Below are positions 37,024 to 48,911 of a stretch of 64,000 bases of DNA, piece after piece (position 1 is the stretch's first letter; each line of letters begins with the position of its first letter). The stretch spans positions 3,577,454 through 3,641,453 of the forward strand of contig JAJEKV010000033.1 of NCBI GenBank assembly GCA_021234155.1. Reading direction: 5' to 3'. Source of the stretch: Isoetes taiwanensis. Its lineage: Eukaryota; Streptophyta; Lycopodiopsida; Isoetales; Isoetaceae. The position numbers were made by a program, and so were the translations under genes. The notes beneath the pieces are model-generated. The model did no database searches. It was not told the origin of the DNA and worked only from the letters and a program-made list of their open reading frames with translations.

Positions 37024-37120
37024 CATCTTTTATTTTCAAACAATTTGTTAATTTCTAATTGCTATGTTGGTTTTGAGAGGCACTATACCAAGCGATTTTA
37101 GAACATTCTAGAATAAGGGT
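37024..37120 (+). repeat. Internal direct repeat of the transposon, copy 2
   Basis: Second copy of 36320-36440 in the same orientation, about 700 bp away. Confidence 0.65.
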
Positions 37121-39229
37121 GTTGTGCCTTCTATTTTTTTTTTAATGTTGTGCCTTCTATTTTTTTTCTATTTAAGCCATTTTGTCGAAAGCAAGCTCGA
37201 GTTTATTTCTCAGCTTTTCTTAATAGGTTTTGTCGTCCCTAAGTCCATTCTTAAGAGCGCATGGCGACATTATCGTATTGTTTCTATGATGTGGCTTTGT
37301 CCTTCCTTAACCTTGGCGTGGGCCAGGTGCTCGACCGCACTCGCTTTTGAAGGGCATCTTTTAAGAACACCGATCTTAATGAGAAGCGGTCAAACTCGTG
37401 AGTTTTCCATTCTTTTCATATATTTGGAGATTAGGTGGTCGATGACATGCATTTCTATGGCTAAATTCAATTATGGAAGTCGTTCTCAACATTCTCCTCG
37501 ATACAAAAAATAGTTGCCCATATCCGAGATGGCGAATTTGTGTTGGCCGGTGTTTTATGGCGAGATCGATAGAAGATCCGGCTAGATGCCTTGCAAATCG
37601 ACTAGATCTTTGGCATATAAGAATTTGTCGCTTTAATTTTCTGTTGGCATACATGATTTGTCTATTATGGCTTATTCTTTTGCAAGGCCATGGCGATAAA
37701 AGGGTTATTGGATAAGTTGGATGCAAGACACATAATTACGGCTCAATTGATGCTTCAAATACATGGAAGGCAACGTGTGCGTTTGATCTTTTTTTCTAGC
37801 ATTAAACTAGGTTCTATATATTTAACGATTCGGAAGAGTTACTATGTTGCATGTTTAAAATTACACCGGTAACTTAGGGCGGTGGGAACCATCACTATGA
37901 TGCATTGCTCATCCTTTAGATCCTACATAGCTTGCTTTTCTCAAGTTGGGCAAGTTCCATGTCTCTTTACAGACAAAGACTGAAGTTACGAGATGGTTTA
38001 GACCGAGACACCTCTGGCGATTACGCTTAGTACGCCCCTAACAAATCTGGTCCTTGCACGTGTTGTTGTCTGGGGCTTAGTTAACAAGGTATACAAGTTA
38101 TTTGTATTGAAAAATCTCTTTGCACGAGGCCCATTTATTCCGCATGCCATGGCCATCTAGTTTGCAACCATAACTAAATTATTCTGGAATCCTGCTTTGC
38201 ATCCTCTCTTCTTTGGCCACATCATGCAAGGAGGTTCTCAGCGCTTTAATTTGTTCCTCTTTGTTGTTGCACAATAGATCTTGGCACAGAGATCTTGATA
38301 GTTAATTGTTTTATGCTAAGATCGAGAGTTCATTTCATGCAGTTGTAGTGCTCATGGGCTGGCCTTATTTGCTGCAATAGGAGCCATTATAATTTATTAG
38401 CATGCCATTTAATGCATTTGATTTAGCAAACAAGCTGGGCTCTAACGTAATAATGGCAAACCTCAAATTTTGATTCATTTGTGGTTCCTTCTTTCTACAA
38501 ATCACTTTGTTTCTTCCTTTTACAATCCTTTGTTGCATATGCGGTATGCATACTTTTGCAATGTGCATCTTAGAAGTTTAACAGTTTAATTATACTTTGG
38601 TTTATGGCTTAAATTGCAATCACTATTCACATTCTGAGTATGTATTGAAACTGAAGCTAAACTTCAGTGCAGGAGCAGAGCAAATTGGTTCAATCAAGAG
38701 ACTTTGCTGGGATTTGCAAATTCGACCAGAAAGTCTTAAGCTCGAAAAGTATAGTAATTTTCGATCCTTATTCCCCAATTGTGAGCTCAAGCCGCTCTGC
38801 TCTAATTTGCGGTCAATATCGATACTAGTTTCGGATCTTTTGCACTTGCTTTTAAATATCCGCTCAAATGTTCACACAACAAGGATGCACAACATTGGAT
38901 TTGCAACTCCATTTGGAGTTACAATTTGCACATTTTTTGTTACAGCCCATTGCCAAACAATAGGCATTCATCTTATTTCCACATCCAACGTAATGTCCTT
39001 GGGTCTTTAACGCATACTTGATTTGTCTAGCAATAAATAAGGAAGATGAAATCTTTGGTAAAGTGAGAAATTGTTAGGTATATATGATGTTATAGCGTTA
39101 AGCAAATGAGAAGTGAATCTTGGTAACAATAGGTATTAGTCGAGAAACGGATCTTACAAGTTATAGACATTGACAACATGCCGATAAGAGGATGCCATGA
39201 TAAGAGGATACTAGTCTATTAAATACAAA

Positions 39230-39900
39230 GGCGGGGTTGCAGAAATAGGGAACATGCTAAAACATTGCATATGGAAATGGGGATTGTTTAATATGGAAAC
39301 GGGGAACACATTGCATGTAGAAACAGTACAAACCGAAAGAATTTTTATATGAGAGTATATATCACAAAGGGGATTGTTATCATAATGGGTATGAACATTG
39401 GTTGTTTTAAAGGGGGTACGCATAACATTGGTTGTTTTAAAGGGTACGCATATATGCAATGGGGTACAAATGAAGAAATTTTTGAGTAAGGGGATATCAA
39501 ATTACAAAATCATAAAGGCAGATTGTTAAGGAAAGGGGTATGAGTAGTGGTTGCATGAAATGGGGTACGATTATTGCATATGTAGAAATGGTGTACAAAT
39601 GGAGAAAATTTTGAGTAAGGGGATATGAAACTACAAAATCATAAAAGGGGATTGTTGAGGAAAGGGGTATAAATATTAGTTGCACGAAATGGGGTATAAA
39701 TATTGCATATCTCGAAATGGGGTATAAATGAAGAAATTTTCGAGTAAGGGGATATTAAATTACAAAATCATAAAGGGGGATTGTTGCTAGAAAAGGATAT
39801 GGGGTATGAACATTGCATATAGCAATGGGGGATATAAAAAAAAAAACTTCAAATAAGAGGATACTAATCTACAAAATCACAAAGGGGGGAATGTGGCCAA
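39230..39900 (+). repeat. Right subterminal tandem repeat, about 125-130-bp period
   Basis: Units are marked by GAGTAAGGGGATAT followed by TACAAAATCATAAAGG at about 39484, 39611 and 39741, with more diverged units at about 39350 and 39850. The unit differs from the left array but shares GGGGTA words. Confidence 0.9.
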
Positions 39901-40004
39901 ATACCCCGTTTCTAAAAATCATTGCTATTCCAATTAAAAAAGGGGATTTTGAGGGGGTTTTTACGGGGGATTTTAAGGAGGATGTGGGCATCATTTTTGA
40001 TGTG

Positions 40005-40007
40005 GTA
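40005..40007. repeat. Target site duplication GTA (right)
   Basis: Second copy of the 3-bp duplication bordering the TIR transposon. Confidence 0.75.
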
Positions 40008-40130
40008 TGCTATGTAGAATAATGCCACCAAGCATAACTCTATGATTGGTCTTGTCAAACCCACTTATTTCGGGTGTTGGTTGAATAAGTTCTTAGCAGT
40101 ACCTGGATACAAACTTTCTCAGTAAGCTTT
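40008..40130 (+). pseudogene. LINE reverse transcriptase relic, right half
   Basis: Reads LYDWSCQTHLFRVLVE, which corresponds to the segment of LINE RTs that follows the KYLGI motif (x-DW-x3-x-LF-x-LV-x-PVLLYG). It continues the frame interrupted at 35580 by the TIR transposon. Confidence 0.65.
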
Positions 40131-41308
40131 GGTATGTCAATGGTTTGAAGATGGCTAAGACATACAATATAACATGCACTTTAATCATGCACTATTCCCT
40201 GGCCCACGAGGATACCTATTAAGATGTCTACCCATGAAAAGGAGTACAACAATTATGTCTAGCCCGTCACAAAGCGCGCATCATCTCAGAATTGGAATAG
40301 GAAGATGGGGTCGTGCGCCACATGAGAATAGGATATGATGATGTTGTCAGATGGGAGTGATTGAAGCTAAGAACGACTCTTCAACTGAAAGGTGGATCTC
40401 AAAGTTAGAAAGCCTTGAACATTGAACTTAGCACATGATCTATGGGGGCTGGTATGACCACTTTAAGGATTTCATGACTGCTCAAAAAAGGGAGCAAAAG
40501 TTCTTTTTTCGTTGAGCAACATCAACCAATACAAATCCGATAACATGGAAGTGCATTTGCACAATAAGGATGCAGCACTGAAGTGTGTCTTTACCTTGAT
40601 CCTGCTCAGCAAAACTGTGTAATTGAGATTCTATCATGACGATCCATATCTATATTTTGTCCAGGAGATAACCCTTTATAGAGGTCTCTTATATTGAAGT
40701 CAAAGTAATAAAGACTTGGGTAACATTCCCGAAGATGGCACAAGTCTCAACGGATTGTATCTAGTTCTTCTTGGCAGGGGTGGCAACCCTACTAATTAAG
40801 TAAGTTGCAATAGAAGCAACACAAAATTGAAACTCAGGAGCAATTCATAGACTTTGTATGATGGGAAACTAGCCTGGACATGGAAATGTTCTTGCATGGT
40901 GTACCTGTATCTTCTTTACGCCTAATGTGTGTATTATGGCAGGGATTCTAACTTCCTTATTGAATGTGCTGGACATTAAGAAATAATCGTAATAAGAAAG
41001 ACCCTTGATTAGCATTTATCGACAAACCTAACTGGTTATTGAGTCTTTTGCTGGACTTTAATTTGGAAGAGCTTTGTGGTTTGGCTTCTGTGAAGACAAC
41101 CATTACTAAGTCTCCTTCTGCAAAGTGGGATTGAGGCAACTTTGTTGCATCTATGGCTCTGATGTTGCTTTATATTTTGTCAAGGGGGAGTCACTCAGAA
41201 GAACCCTCCAAACCACGTGCGTAAACATGAAGGGGTTAATTTTGTGGGTTCTTAGTATGTATACCTACGGTACAATGTACTTTATTTTTTTGAATTCTTC
41301 GTACACTA
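40131..41308. other. No recognised gene
   Basis: Short open frames only (40957-41139 minus, 41125-41394 plus). No domain or repeat was recognised. Confidence 0.3.
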
Positions 41309-41428
41309 ACAGAGAGGGGTGCTCCGTATGTGAGGAAAACCGAACATGGTATGATACCTGGAGAGAGCTTAGTGATTCGCGTACCTATTCGTAGGGGCAT
41401 CAATCAGATTGCAACACTAAGATTACTG
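41309..41428 (+). CDS. Exon-like segment, unrecognised plus-strand gene
   Basis: Acceptor-like CACTAACAG precedes an open segment reading RGAPYVRKTEHGMIPGESL and IRVPIRRGINQIATLRLL, followed by the donor-like CTG/GTAATG. The residue pattern is protein-like and basic. The following segment (41455-41550) may be a further exon ending at CCG/GTATGT. I recognise no family; it could be an upstream exon of the gene read at 41954 and 45505. Confidence 0.4.
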
Positions 41429-41953
41429 GTAATGTTTTTATTTTGTTCTACTCGTTTTTTTTCCTTGGATGGGATTACAAATTTCAAAAAGGATTTGGCT
41501 TCCTCTTGGCCAATCCATACAAGAATGAATCTATACGCCGGATTGTCATCCCGGTATGTATTTTCCGCAAAAGATCTATATTCAAATCAATTCTTTGATA
41601 CAACTGTAAATCATCTCCACCGAATCTAGAACTCATGAGGTTACTGCTCTCCAGGAAGCATAGTATCTTTTTTTATATCGCAAGACTCAAACTCCTGAGT
41701 GCAGATTGGAAAAATGTTACATACTGATACAACACATTTAGGATAAGAGAAAGAAGTCATCTACTTACTTCGCCAATAAGATGTCCCACACACTTTTTCT
41801 CTGAAAGTAGTTCCTCTTCGGTCTATGATAAGTGATGAAGACGAATGTTAATGGTGTAAACATTCTTAGAGGATGAAGTCTTAGCTCGGTATTTTGTAAT
41901 TTCCGTGTTTTATCCACTTATAAAAAATTTCGCGGCGTGTACCCTACTTTGAA

Positions 41954-42300
41954 TTGGTAAGTAGATTAGAAGATAAGACCAAGGAAATGTTGGCAGAAGA
42001 TGAGAGTTGTCGAGAAGCTTTGTTGGCGCACCAAGCTGACATTGTTCGGATTGAACAAACTATGCAGGCAAACCCCAATCTTGATCTGGGTAATCGTGGA
42101 TATATATTTGCTTGTTTACGCTTGGAAAACCGGTTGAAGTTTAGAAAGGGGTATTCTTATCTTTGAAGTTTACTAGAAAATCTTACGCAGAATTGAGAGA
42201 TGAGGTTAAGCACACCGAAGCTATAAGCAATGACTTGGTATATAAGGCCGGACGATACCAAAAAAAGGCAAAGAAAGATGCAAAGCAAAGAAATGGTTTG
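41954..42300 (+). CDS. Coiled-coil exon of an unrecognised gene, frame-shifted
   Basis: Reads DKTKEMLAEDESCREALLAH, then NRGYIFACLRLENRLKFRKG and, after one frame change near 42163, KFTRKSYAELRDEVKHTEA and KAGRYQKKAKKDAKQRN. Heptad-like charged helix followed by a lysine-rich, possibly nuclear, stretch. The block that seems to continue it lies 3.2 kb downstream, beyond a repeat array, which suggests the array sits in an intron. Function unknown. Confidence 0.45.
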
Positions 42301-43072
42301 TAAGACTAAAGAGATATTAACTTGAAAAATAGAAGAGACTGGCTAGTGTAGTCCGTTTGATCACATTTGATTTATCAAGTCCGGATCATGCAAGAAAAAT
42401 CCACAACAAGAGAATGGTCATTTAGCGGCGTGGGGTTGCGGCGTGCGGGTCGCGTGGCGTCACATTTGATGTGACCATGTCACGTGAATGCGACGTCCGC
42501 GCGTCGGCGTTCATCGCCGCTTGAACACATCGCATGCGGCGATGTCTGCGCCTCCGCGTGACATAGGCGGCGTCCGCCACCACGTCGCTATGACAAGGCC
42601 GCGTAATGTCCGCGTCAATCGCGGCTGGCCAAATCGACATCACGTCGCATGAGGCGTGATGTCGCCGCGATGTATCTGGCGACATCCAGTGTACTTTGTT
42701 CTCCCAGCGAGAACATGGGTGATCTTTTTGCCCGCGAAACTTGGTCCCCAAAGCAACGTCGGCGTTCGAGTCCATTAAGGCGAGCCAAATTACGGTTCGG
42801 AGAGGGGTTGCCCCCTCCCGCGTCAAGATATGGCGCAAGGTCAGGTCAAATCTAACAAGGAGAGGGCCTTGAAACGTAAACCCTTGGGTTGCCGGGTTTC
42901 TAGAAGGGTTTGCGTTTTGGGGGCCGTAGTTTTAGTCTGCTTTGTAGTTGGGGCGTGGCCGAAGCCGCGATTTGAGAACGCGGAGCAAGGGGAAATAGCC
43001 GAACGAAGTTTGGGCTGTCCCTCCTCCCCGATGTGATAATTAGAAGTCGGGGGGCGGTTTTGCGGTGCAAGA

Positions 43073-44235
43073 CATTCATAAATTCGTAATTAATGCATTG
43101 TACGAAATTAAATTCTGATGTTTTGCCATCACCAGCACACAGGCCAGTTTTCAAAATTTTCAGAGAAGGTCTAGATCAAAGGGTTAGCATTAGAACGGTC
43201 GGGGCAGCCCGTTGTGGGGCAACCGAGCTGGCACCCTTCCCCAAGTCAAACAAGGCCAGGACCTTGCAAGGATGCCTCACAAGAGGGGAGAGTTTGGACC
43301 CAGGAGGCGGGATCCAAAAAAGTTCCCGAGGCAGCCTTTCCTAGCAGTGATCCCACGGTGGGATGTACGCTAATGACCACACTCATGTCGAGCTCGGTTC
43401 CCCTATCCGACCGTTGAATCCTCCATTTAAGGGCCCTTCTTCGGGAAGATCCAAAAGATTCCAAGATGGGTCTGGGGAACTTGTCAAATCGCAGAGCGTC
43501 CTCAGGGCGACCGTGTAGAAACCGGAGTGTTTTGTCGTTCGGGCACCGCGGAGGCTCCGGAATGACAATTCGACTTCGCCAAGTCTTCCGGAATGACGAA
43601 ATTACCCTAGAAAGCAAGTTACAAGGTGAGTTTTGCAAAAGAAAGAAACAATCACGCCCCACACGGCAATATCCAGCATCCACATCCTAGGCCAATTGAC
43701 TACGAGTGTGCTGGACATGAGCTACTTTGGCAATTCTTGGAGGAGGGGTGGTCTTCTAGCCACGAAACTTGGTCCCCAAGGCAATGTCAACGTTCTGAGT
43801 CCATTGGCAGAGCCAAATCACAGTTCCGGAGAGGGGAGATTGCCCGTCCGTCCCCAGGGCCTTGGAGAGAGGATTTTTGGGGCAAGCAGCTTCCGTGGGA
43901 ATTTTTTGGTCCGTCTGGCGTCAACACCTCCCCTCCACGTCAAGACACGGCGCACGGTCCCGGACGAATCTGACAAGGAGAGGGCCTCCGAAACGTAAAC
44001 CCTGTGGGTTCTAGAAGGGTTTGCATTTGGGGGCCGAGTTTTAGTCTGTTGCAGTTGGGATGTGGCCAAGAAGCTGCAGTTGAAAACGCGGAGCAAGAAG
44101 AAATGACAGAACGAAGTTTGGGCCTGTCCTCCTCCCGATGTGACAATTAGAAGTCGGGGGGATGAATTAGGAATTCAGCTGGTAAAAAATCAGAATTTAA
44201 TTTCGTACAATGCATTAATTACGAATTTATGAATG
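43073..44235. repeat. Tandem unit B with 46-bp inverted termini
   Basis: The 46 bp at 43073-43118 (CATTCATAAATTCGTAATTA...) reappear as an exact reverse complement at 44190-44235. The unit is thus bounded by inverted repeats, and its right terminus overlaps the start of unit C. Confidence 0.85.
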
Positions 44236-45315
44236 TCTTGCCACTGCAAAACTGGTCACCAGCACACAGGCCAGTTTTTGAAATTTTCAGAGAAGGTCTA
44301 GATCAAAGGGTTAGCATTAGAACGGTCGGGGCAGCCCGTTGTGGGGCAACGGAGCTGGCACCCTTCCCCAAGTCAAACAAGGCTAGGCTACCTCACAAGA
44401 GGGGAGAGTCTGGACCCCAGGAGGCGGGATCCAAAAAAGTTCCCGAGGCAGCCTTTTCTGGCAGTGATCCCACGGTGGGATGTACACTAATGACCACCCT
44501 CCCGGAGCTCGGTTCCCCTATTCGACCGTTGAATCCTCCAACCAAGGGCCCTTCTTCGGGAAGGTCCAAAAAATTCCAAGATGGGTCCAGGGGAACTTGT
44601 CAAACCGCAGAGCGTCCTCAGGGCGACCGTGTAGAAACCGGAGTGTTTTGTCATTCGGGCACCGCGGAGGCTCCGGAATGGCAATTCGACTTCGCCAAGT
44701 CGTCCGGAATGACGAAATTACCCTAGAAAGCAAGTTACAAGGTCAGTTTTGCAAAAGAAAGAAACAGTCATGCCCCACACGGCAATATCCAGCATCCACA
44801 TCCTAGGCCAATTGACTACGAGTGTGCTGGACATGAGCTACTTTGGCGATTCTTGGAGGAGGGGTGGTCTTCTGGCCACGAAACTTGGTCCCCAAGGCAA
44901 TGTCGACGTTCTGAGTCCATTGGCGTAGCCATTCGATTCGAGAGGGAGGTTGCCCGGCCGGGTCCCCCCGGCCTTGGGAGAGGACTTTTTGGGGCAAGCG
45001 ACTTCCAGGGGTTTTAAGGTCCGTGTGCTCAAGGTCAACACCCCCTCCACGTCAAGATATGGCGCAAGGTCCCGGCCAAATCTGACAAGGAGAGGGCCTC
45101 CGAAACGTAAACCCTGTGGGTTGCCAGGTTCTAGAAGCGTTTGCATTTTGGGGGCCGAGTTTTAGTCTGTTGCAGTTGGGACGTGGCCAAGAACCTGCAA
45201 TTGAGAACGCGGAGCAAGGGAAAATGACAGAACGAAGTTTGGGCCTGTCCTCCTCCCGATGTGACAATTAGAAGTCGCGGGCCAGTTTTGCAGTGGCAAG
45301 ACATTCATAAATTCA
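44223..45315. repeat. Tandem unit C with 33-bp inverted termini
   Basis: GAATTTATGAATGTCTTGCC... at 44223-44255 returns as its reverse complement at 45283-45315. The interior is about 90% like unit B by eye, with small deletions. Confidence 0.85.
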
Positions 45316-45351
45316 CGTCTGTGCGACGTGGCTAGACGTCGCACAGACGTG
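45314..45351. other. Perfect 16-bp palindrome with 6-base loop
   Basis: CACGTCTGTGCGACGT, loop GGCTAG, then ACGTCGCACAGACGTG. The motif ACGTCGC recurs just downstream and in the left GC-rich flank, as expected of subterminal transposase-binding repeats. Confidence 0.85.
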
Positions 45352-45504
45352 ACCCAGACGTCGCTATACACGTCGTAATTGACTGATCTGTTGTTGTGAT
45401 CCATGTATGATAGAAAGTGAGATACAAAAGGTAAAGATGATTATGTGTCCAGCACGATACAAGTATGCATGTAAAATAATTTCTGAAAATTAACAGCCAA
45501 ACAT

Positions 45505-45628
45505 TTAAGTCAAGAAGCGTAAAAAGGCCAAGCATCTTGTGCCACAAGCTCGATATATAGTGTTAAAACTTGAATTGCAGAATACACAAGAACGTCTTGA
45601 TGTTGCACCCTACCGGAGCGGCGATAGG
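45505..45628 (+). CDS. Exon-like segment of the coiled-coil gene
   Basis: Reads KKRKKAKHLVPQARYIVLKL, then ELQNTQERLDVAPYRSGD, and ends at a donor ATAG/GTAATC. An AG acceptor lies just upstream of the lysine-rich start. The basic start resembles the end of the block at 42300. No known domain. Confidence 0.45.
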
Positions 45629-45999
45629 TAATCCACATTTAACCAAGTACACGTAGGGCCTCGTTCTGGTTGGTTGCTTGCTTAACTAAGTACATGTGGG
45701 CATTTTTTGGTTCGTAAGTTGCTAAAAATCTTTCTTCGTGGCTGGTATATGGAAATGGAAGGCTTTTAGATTAACTCATATTCTGTTAAATATAGCTGCT
45801 TGCTAAATAATCTTTCTTCAAGGCTGCAATGTGGAAATGAGGAATGCATGTAAGCCGTGAGCGAGATATTCTAATGTCTTTTATGTCCGAATAAAGGACT
45901 TATGAGATGTTTTAATTTAGGAATTAGTTGCATTAGTTAGAGTGTATCTTTCTTTTTCCAATTTGCCATTATGCGATTGTGCCATCAAAGATATCTGAA

Positions 46000-46376
46000 G
46001 AAGCCGAGTTAAAAGTGAGAGAATTGGAAGGGCAAACCGGCTGAAGTCCAAGAAGAAATTGATGACGTTCTAAAACACATGTCTCACAATTAACACCTCG
46101 TCCCTAAGTTAGAGATATCTTCAAGAAGGTGTCTTGGATATACGACCTCAACAAAGAGAAAAAATAGTTGAAATATGTAGAGAAAATAACCTCATATCGG
46201 GAGGAGTTGTCGCCTTTGAGCTCCAATGGACTGCTATTAATCTTGCTCTTTCCGAGGTGTGTTTTCTCTGCAAGCTAAAGGAAAACCGAAGGGGTCCCGT
46301 TGCTTTTGAAGATGCAAAGATCGGTGCTTTATCTTTGGTGGACCGGCTTTGGTGGGTTTGGCGACACAATTTTTGA
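46000..46376 (+). CDS. C-terminal part of the unrecognised coiled-coil gene, frame-shifted
   Basis: After an acceptor CATCAAAG, reads ISEEAELKVRELEGQTG, then in the next frame AEVQEEIDDVLKHMSHN and GVLDIRPQQREKIVEICREN followed by NLISGGVVAFELQWTAINLA, ending at TGA (46374-46376). It is acidic, helical and leucine-rich. The 80-codon final open frame starts at 46134. Two frame changes are needed (near 46040 and 46100). Not recognised; the coiled coil suggests a structural or chromatin role, but that is a guess. Confidence 0.45.
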
Positions 46377-46589
46377 GATATATTTGGCGGAAATGGATGA
46401 TGTAATCTGTGATATTCTCGCCATTTATGAACACATTATACTAATTATAATCCACATCCTTCTTGAGTTGTGTTTACCGACACAAGTATGCTTTAATTGA
46501 TTGCAGCCCTTTGGTTAGATGTTTGGAAAGGAAGCTAAAAGCGAAGGGGTAGTGCAGTTGATTCTTTCTTATACCTTCTTGTTCTCTTC

Positions 46590-46760
46590 CCATTTTTTCA
46601 CTACAAATAATGATGCTCTAAGTGACGTCTTTAAATACGGGGTAGACTTAAAGCTTTCCTTTTTGGAAGTCGCCAATGGTTGTTCAAAACAGGTTATGCA
46701 TCGAGTGCATGTTAGATGCAACACATGCAAGAAAGCCTTTGTACATATTGCAACAACAAA
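46590..46760 (+). pseudogene. DnaJ-like (type I J-protein) fragment
   Basis: The open frame 46519-46794 contains DALSDVFKYGVDLKLSFLEV then ANGCSKQVMHRVHVRCNTCK. In type I DnaJ proteins the segment before the zinc fingers reads (V)DL-x-LSF-x-EAV-x-GC-x-K-x-(V/I)...V-x-C-x-x-C. The match includes the first CxxC pair with an A/V swap. No J domain or further zinc fingers were found nearby, so this is at most one exon or a relic. Confidence 0.45.
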
Positions 46761-46799
46761 AAGCGTGGTTAATTTGTCTAGTGATATGATGTAAGAATG

Positions 46800-47857
46800 T
46801 TTCATCACGGTATATCATCACTCTGTTAGAATGACGATCGGTCGCGATATTGTCATTGACTTTTTATGAGGTCATACATCTCAGGGACCAAGTTCATTGT
46901 GTTTTTATAAAGCCAAGGTCTGTAACCAGAGCTACTCTTTCCCTTTAGGTAGGGAGCAAAGGAATCACAACTTGTTAACCGTGGTTGTTGTTATAGAAGC
47001 CATATTTTTTCTCCTTGTGCAATAACCGCCCCTCTCCTATGCTTCCAAAGCCCATTTTATAGCGTACAATAATGTTAATGTGGAAAACAAAAAAGTTTAT
47101 AGGTTTTTCTCACACAGGTTCCTTGGTCCATTCTTGTATATGGGTATTAAAATAGTTATTATTCATGGTTTTGTTGTATTCGTCGAAAGATATTTTTCTA
47201 TTTCATCTCATGGAATTGATGGGTTGGTCAGTGCAGTTTCTTAATGATGAATAATAACAATAGAGGTTTATTGGGCAGAAACTTAACAATGCCACATTAC
47301 TGAATGGAAGGTTTCCAAGGATACAACCACATTTGCAAGTTTGGTAACTCTATCAATTATGACAATGTTTTTCGAGTCTTGCCATGAATGTTAAGAGCCA
47401 CATGCCACTTGCATTTCGAATTGCTCCCCACATGTAACAAAGAATATATTGGAGGATAGCTCCAAACAAGCCGGGTTTGGCAACAAAGGCTGTATTCGAC
47501 GTTAGTAAGAAGGGTAATCAAAGCAAAGGATGTACAATAGCAATGCAACAACTGGTGGTGACCTGCCAACACAGAAAACAAGACCCAACACAAAAGAACG
47601 AAATAGAACCCATGAAAATACACTCTCGGGCCAACGGAGGGCAACCCCTCGTGCGCAGCACCTTGTTTTTTTGGAAACCCTTCCGGGCTCCAAACTTAGC
47701 GGAAATAGTTTGAGCAAATTAGTCCCAAATCGCCGGAGATAATTCGAAATGTTAAAATAATTGTTTACAATAATTTAGAAAGTCATCTAGCACGCCTCCA
47801 ACTCCCTCTTCACAATCATCATCACCCTCATCCCTTCATTAGGGCGGATTTCAGTCT
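46800..47857. other. No recognised gene
   Basis: AT-rich. Overlapping open frames on both strands at 47357-47742 carry no recognisable motif. Confidence 0.3.
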
Positions 47858-48433
47858 GAAAATGGCCTCCTATCAGCCATTCCACGCCATATTTCCGCCC
47901 CTTTTTCCCATGCCACCTAGGATACCAAACTCTCATAATTACAGATTTGCTTGGAATATTCTTCCTAATAAGGGGATTGCACATTCATGGCGCCATATGT
48001 ATTTAATTCTCGTTGGTTGTCGACGGACCGATGCAACACGTGGCGCTTCTAAAATGCCACTTGCATTATAGCATACCGCAACTCATGACGGTGTCTCTTG
48101 GTAAGCGTCGCGCTACACCGCTTTCTACATTTCAAAAGTTGAATGTGTAGGTTGAAGCTTTGTATCGATCGACTTTCATTTCGAGGCCATGGCCGCGCTT
48201 TTTAACCGATCTTCACTTCATCCTAATACAGGGCTTCCTACAATTCCAAATTTGAATTTGCTTAATGTATAAAAAGCATGGATTGTAGGAGAATGGACTT
48301 TTCGATTTCCATATGCACGCTGCAAATTTCAAAAAACGAAGTTAGTACGGACGCTCGCTCACACGGCCGAATTGTGTTGGGGCATAAAAATACCACACCT
48401 TGATTTCGCGCCGTCGATCTACACGATGGAAGT
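47858..48433 (+). repeat. Direct repeat D1, about 0.58 kb
   Basis: Begins AAAATGGCCTCCTATCAGCC and ends near GATGGAAG. It matches 49798-50396 in the same orientation, including GGCGCCATATGTATTTAATT, CATGACGGTGTCTCTTGG and AGCATGGATTGTAGGAGAAT. Both copies contain a promoter-like TATAAAA before GCATGGATTGTAGG. Confidence 0.88.
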
Positions 48434-48911
48434 TGCTTGTTGTCAAATTAAACTTAAACACAAGTGAGGTCGGCACTTCATGGTTTTCTCGAGGAGGGTT
48501 TGGAGTGTTTTTTTTTAAATCCCAATTATCGACATAGTGTGACGAAGCATCTTGGTATTAAATAGTATGTTAAATTCAATTATATCGGTGTTCATTTTCC
48601 GTTAAACTCAAATCATATAGGTTTAGGAATAAGGTTAAAAAGGAAGATGGCTATTTAGGAATAAGGTTAAAAAGGGAAGATATTGGATATTTAGGTATAA
48701 GATTAAAAAGGAAGATATTAGATATGGCTCAAATTTCGAGATATGCACATAATGGCATGTAATGATGGTTGATAGGACTGGAATACTTAATCATTCCTAC
48801 GATTTTCACGTCTAATCCAGCCTATATCTATTCCAGCCTAGATTGGCTTCATTCTCCCCAATCTCCCGCCAATCTTTGCTAGATCCTCCTCATTATTTCT
48901 AGTCCATCGCC

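Larger units (their letters stand above)
35583..40004. mobile_element. TIR DNA transposon, CACTA-like, inserted in a LINE
   Basis: The terminal inverted repeats begin CACATCAAAAA and run about 35 bp with one mismatch (left 35583-35617, right 39970-40004). They are followed by G-rich inverted similarity. The ends start CAC, the target duplication is 3 bp (GTA), and tandem subterminal arrays lie inside both ends; these three traits together are those of the CACTA/En-Spm superfamily, although the fifth base differs from the canonical CACTA. No transposase is recognisable in the 36.3-39.2 kb interior, so it is probably non-autonomous. The interior has small open frames (37124-37513, 38597-39010) of unknown origin. 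Confidence 0.82.
42424..45375. mobile_element. GC-rich composite TIR element with tandem 1.1 kb units
   Basis: GC-rich flanks full of CGTC, GACGTC and GCGATG words (42424-42700 and 45313-45375) enclose a partial and two full copies of a 1.1 kb unit. Copy A is partial (about 42700-43088), B is 43073-44235 and C is 44223-45315. All three share CTTGGTCCCCAA and GAGAGGGCC, and B and C share ATCAAAGGGTTAGCATTAGA. No transposase was found. The open frames inside (for example 43246-43683 minus, 43633-43998 plus, 44229-44726 plus) recur with the unit and look like by-products of its GC content. Confidence 0.75.

Noticed and set aside
43246-44726. Several 120-165-codon ORFs in the GC-rich array
   Set aside because: They occur on both strands, recur with the repeat unit and are explained by high GC and few stop codons.
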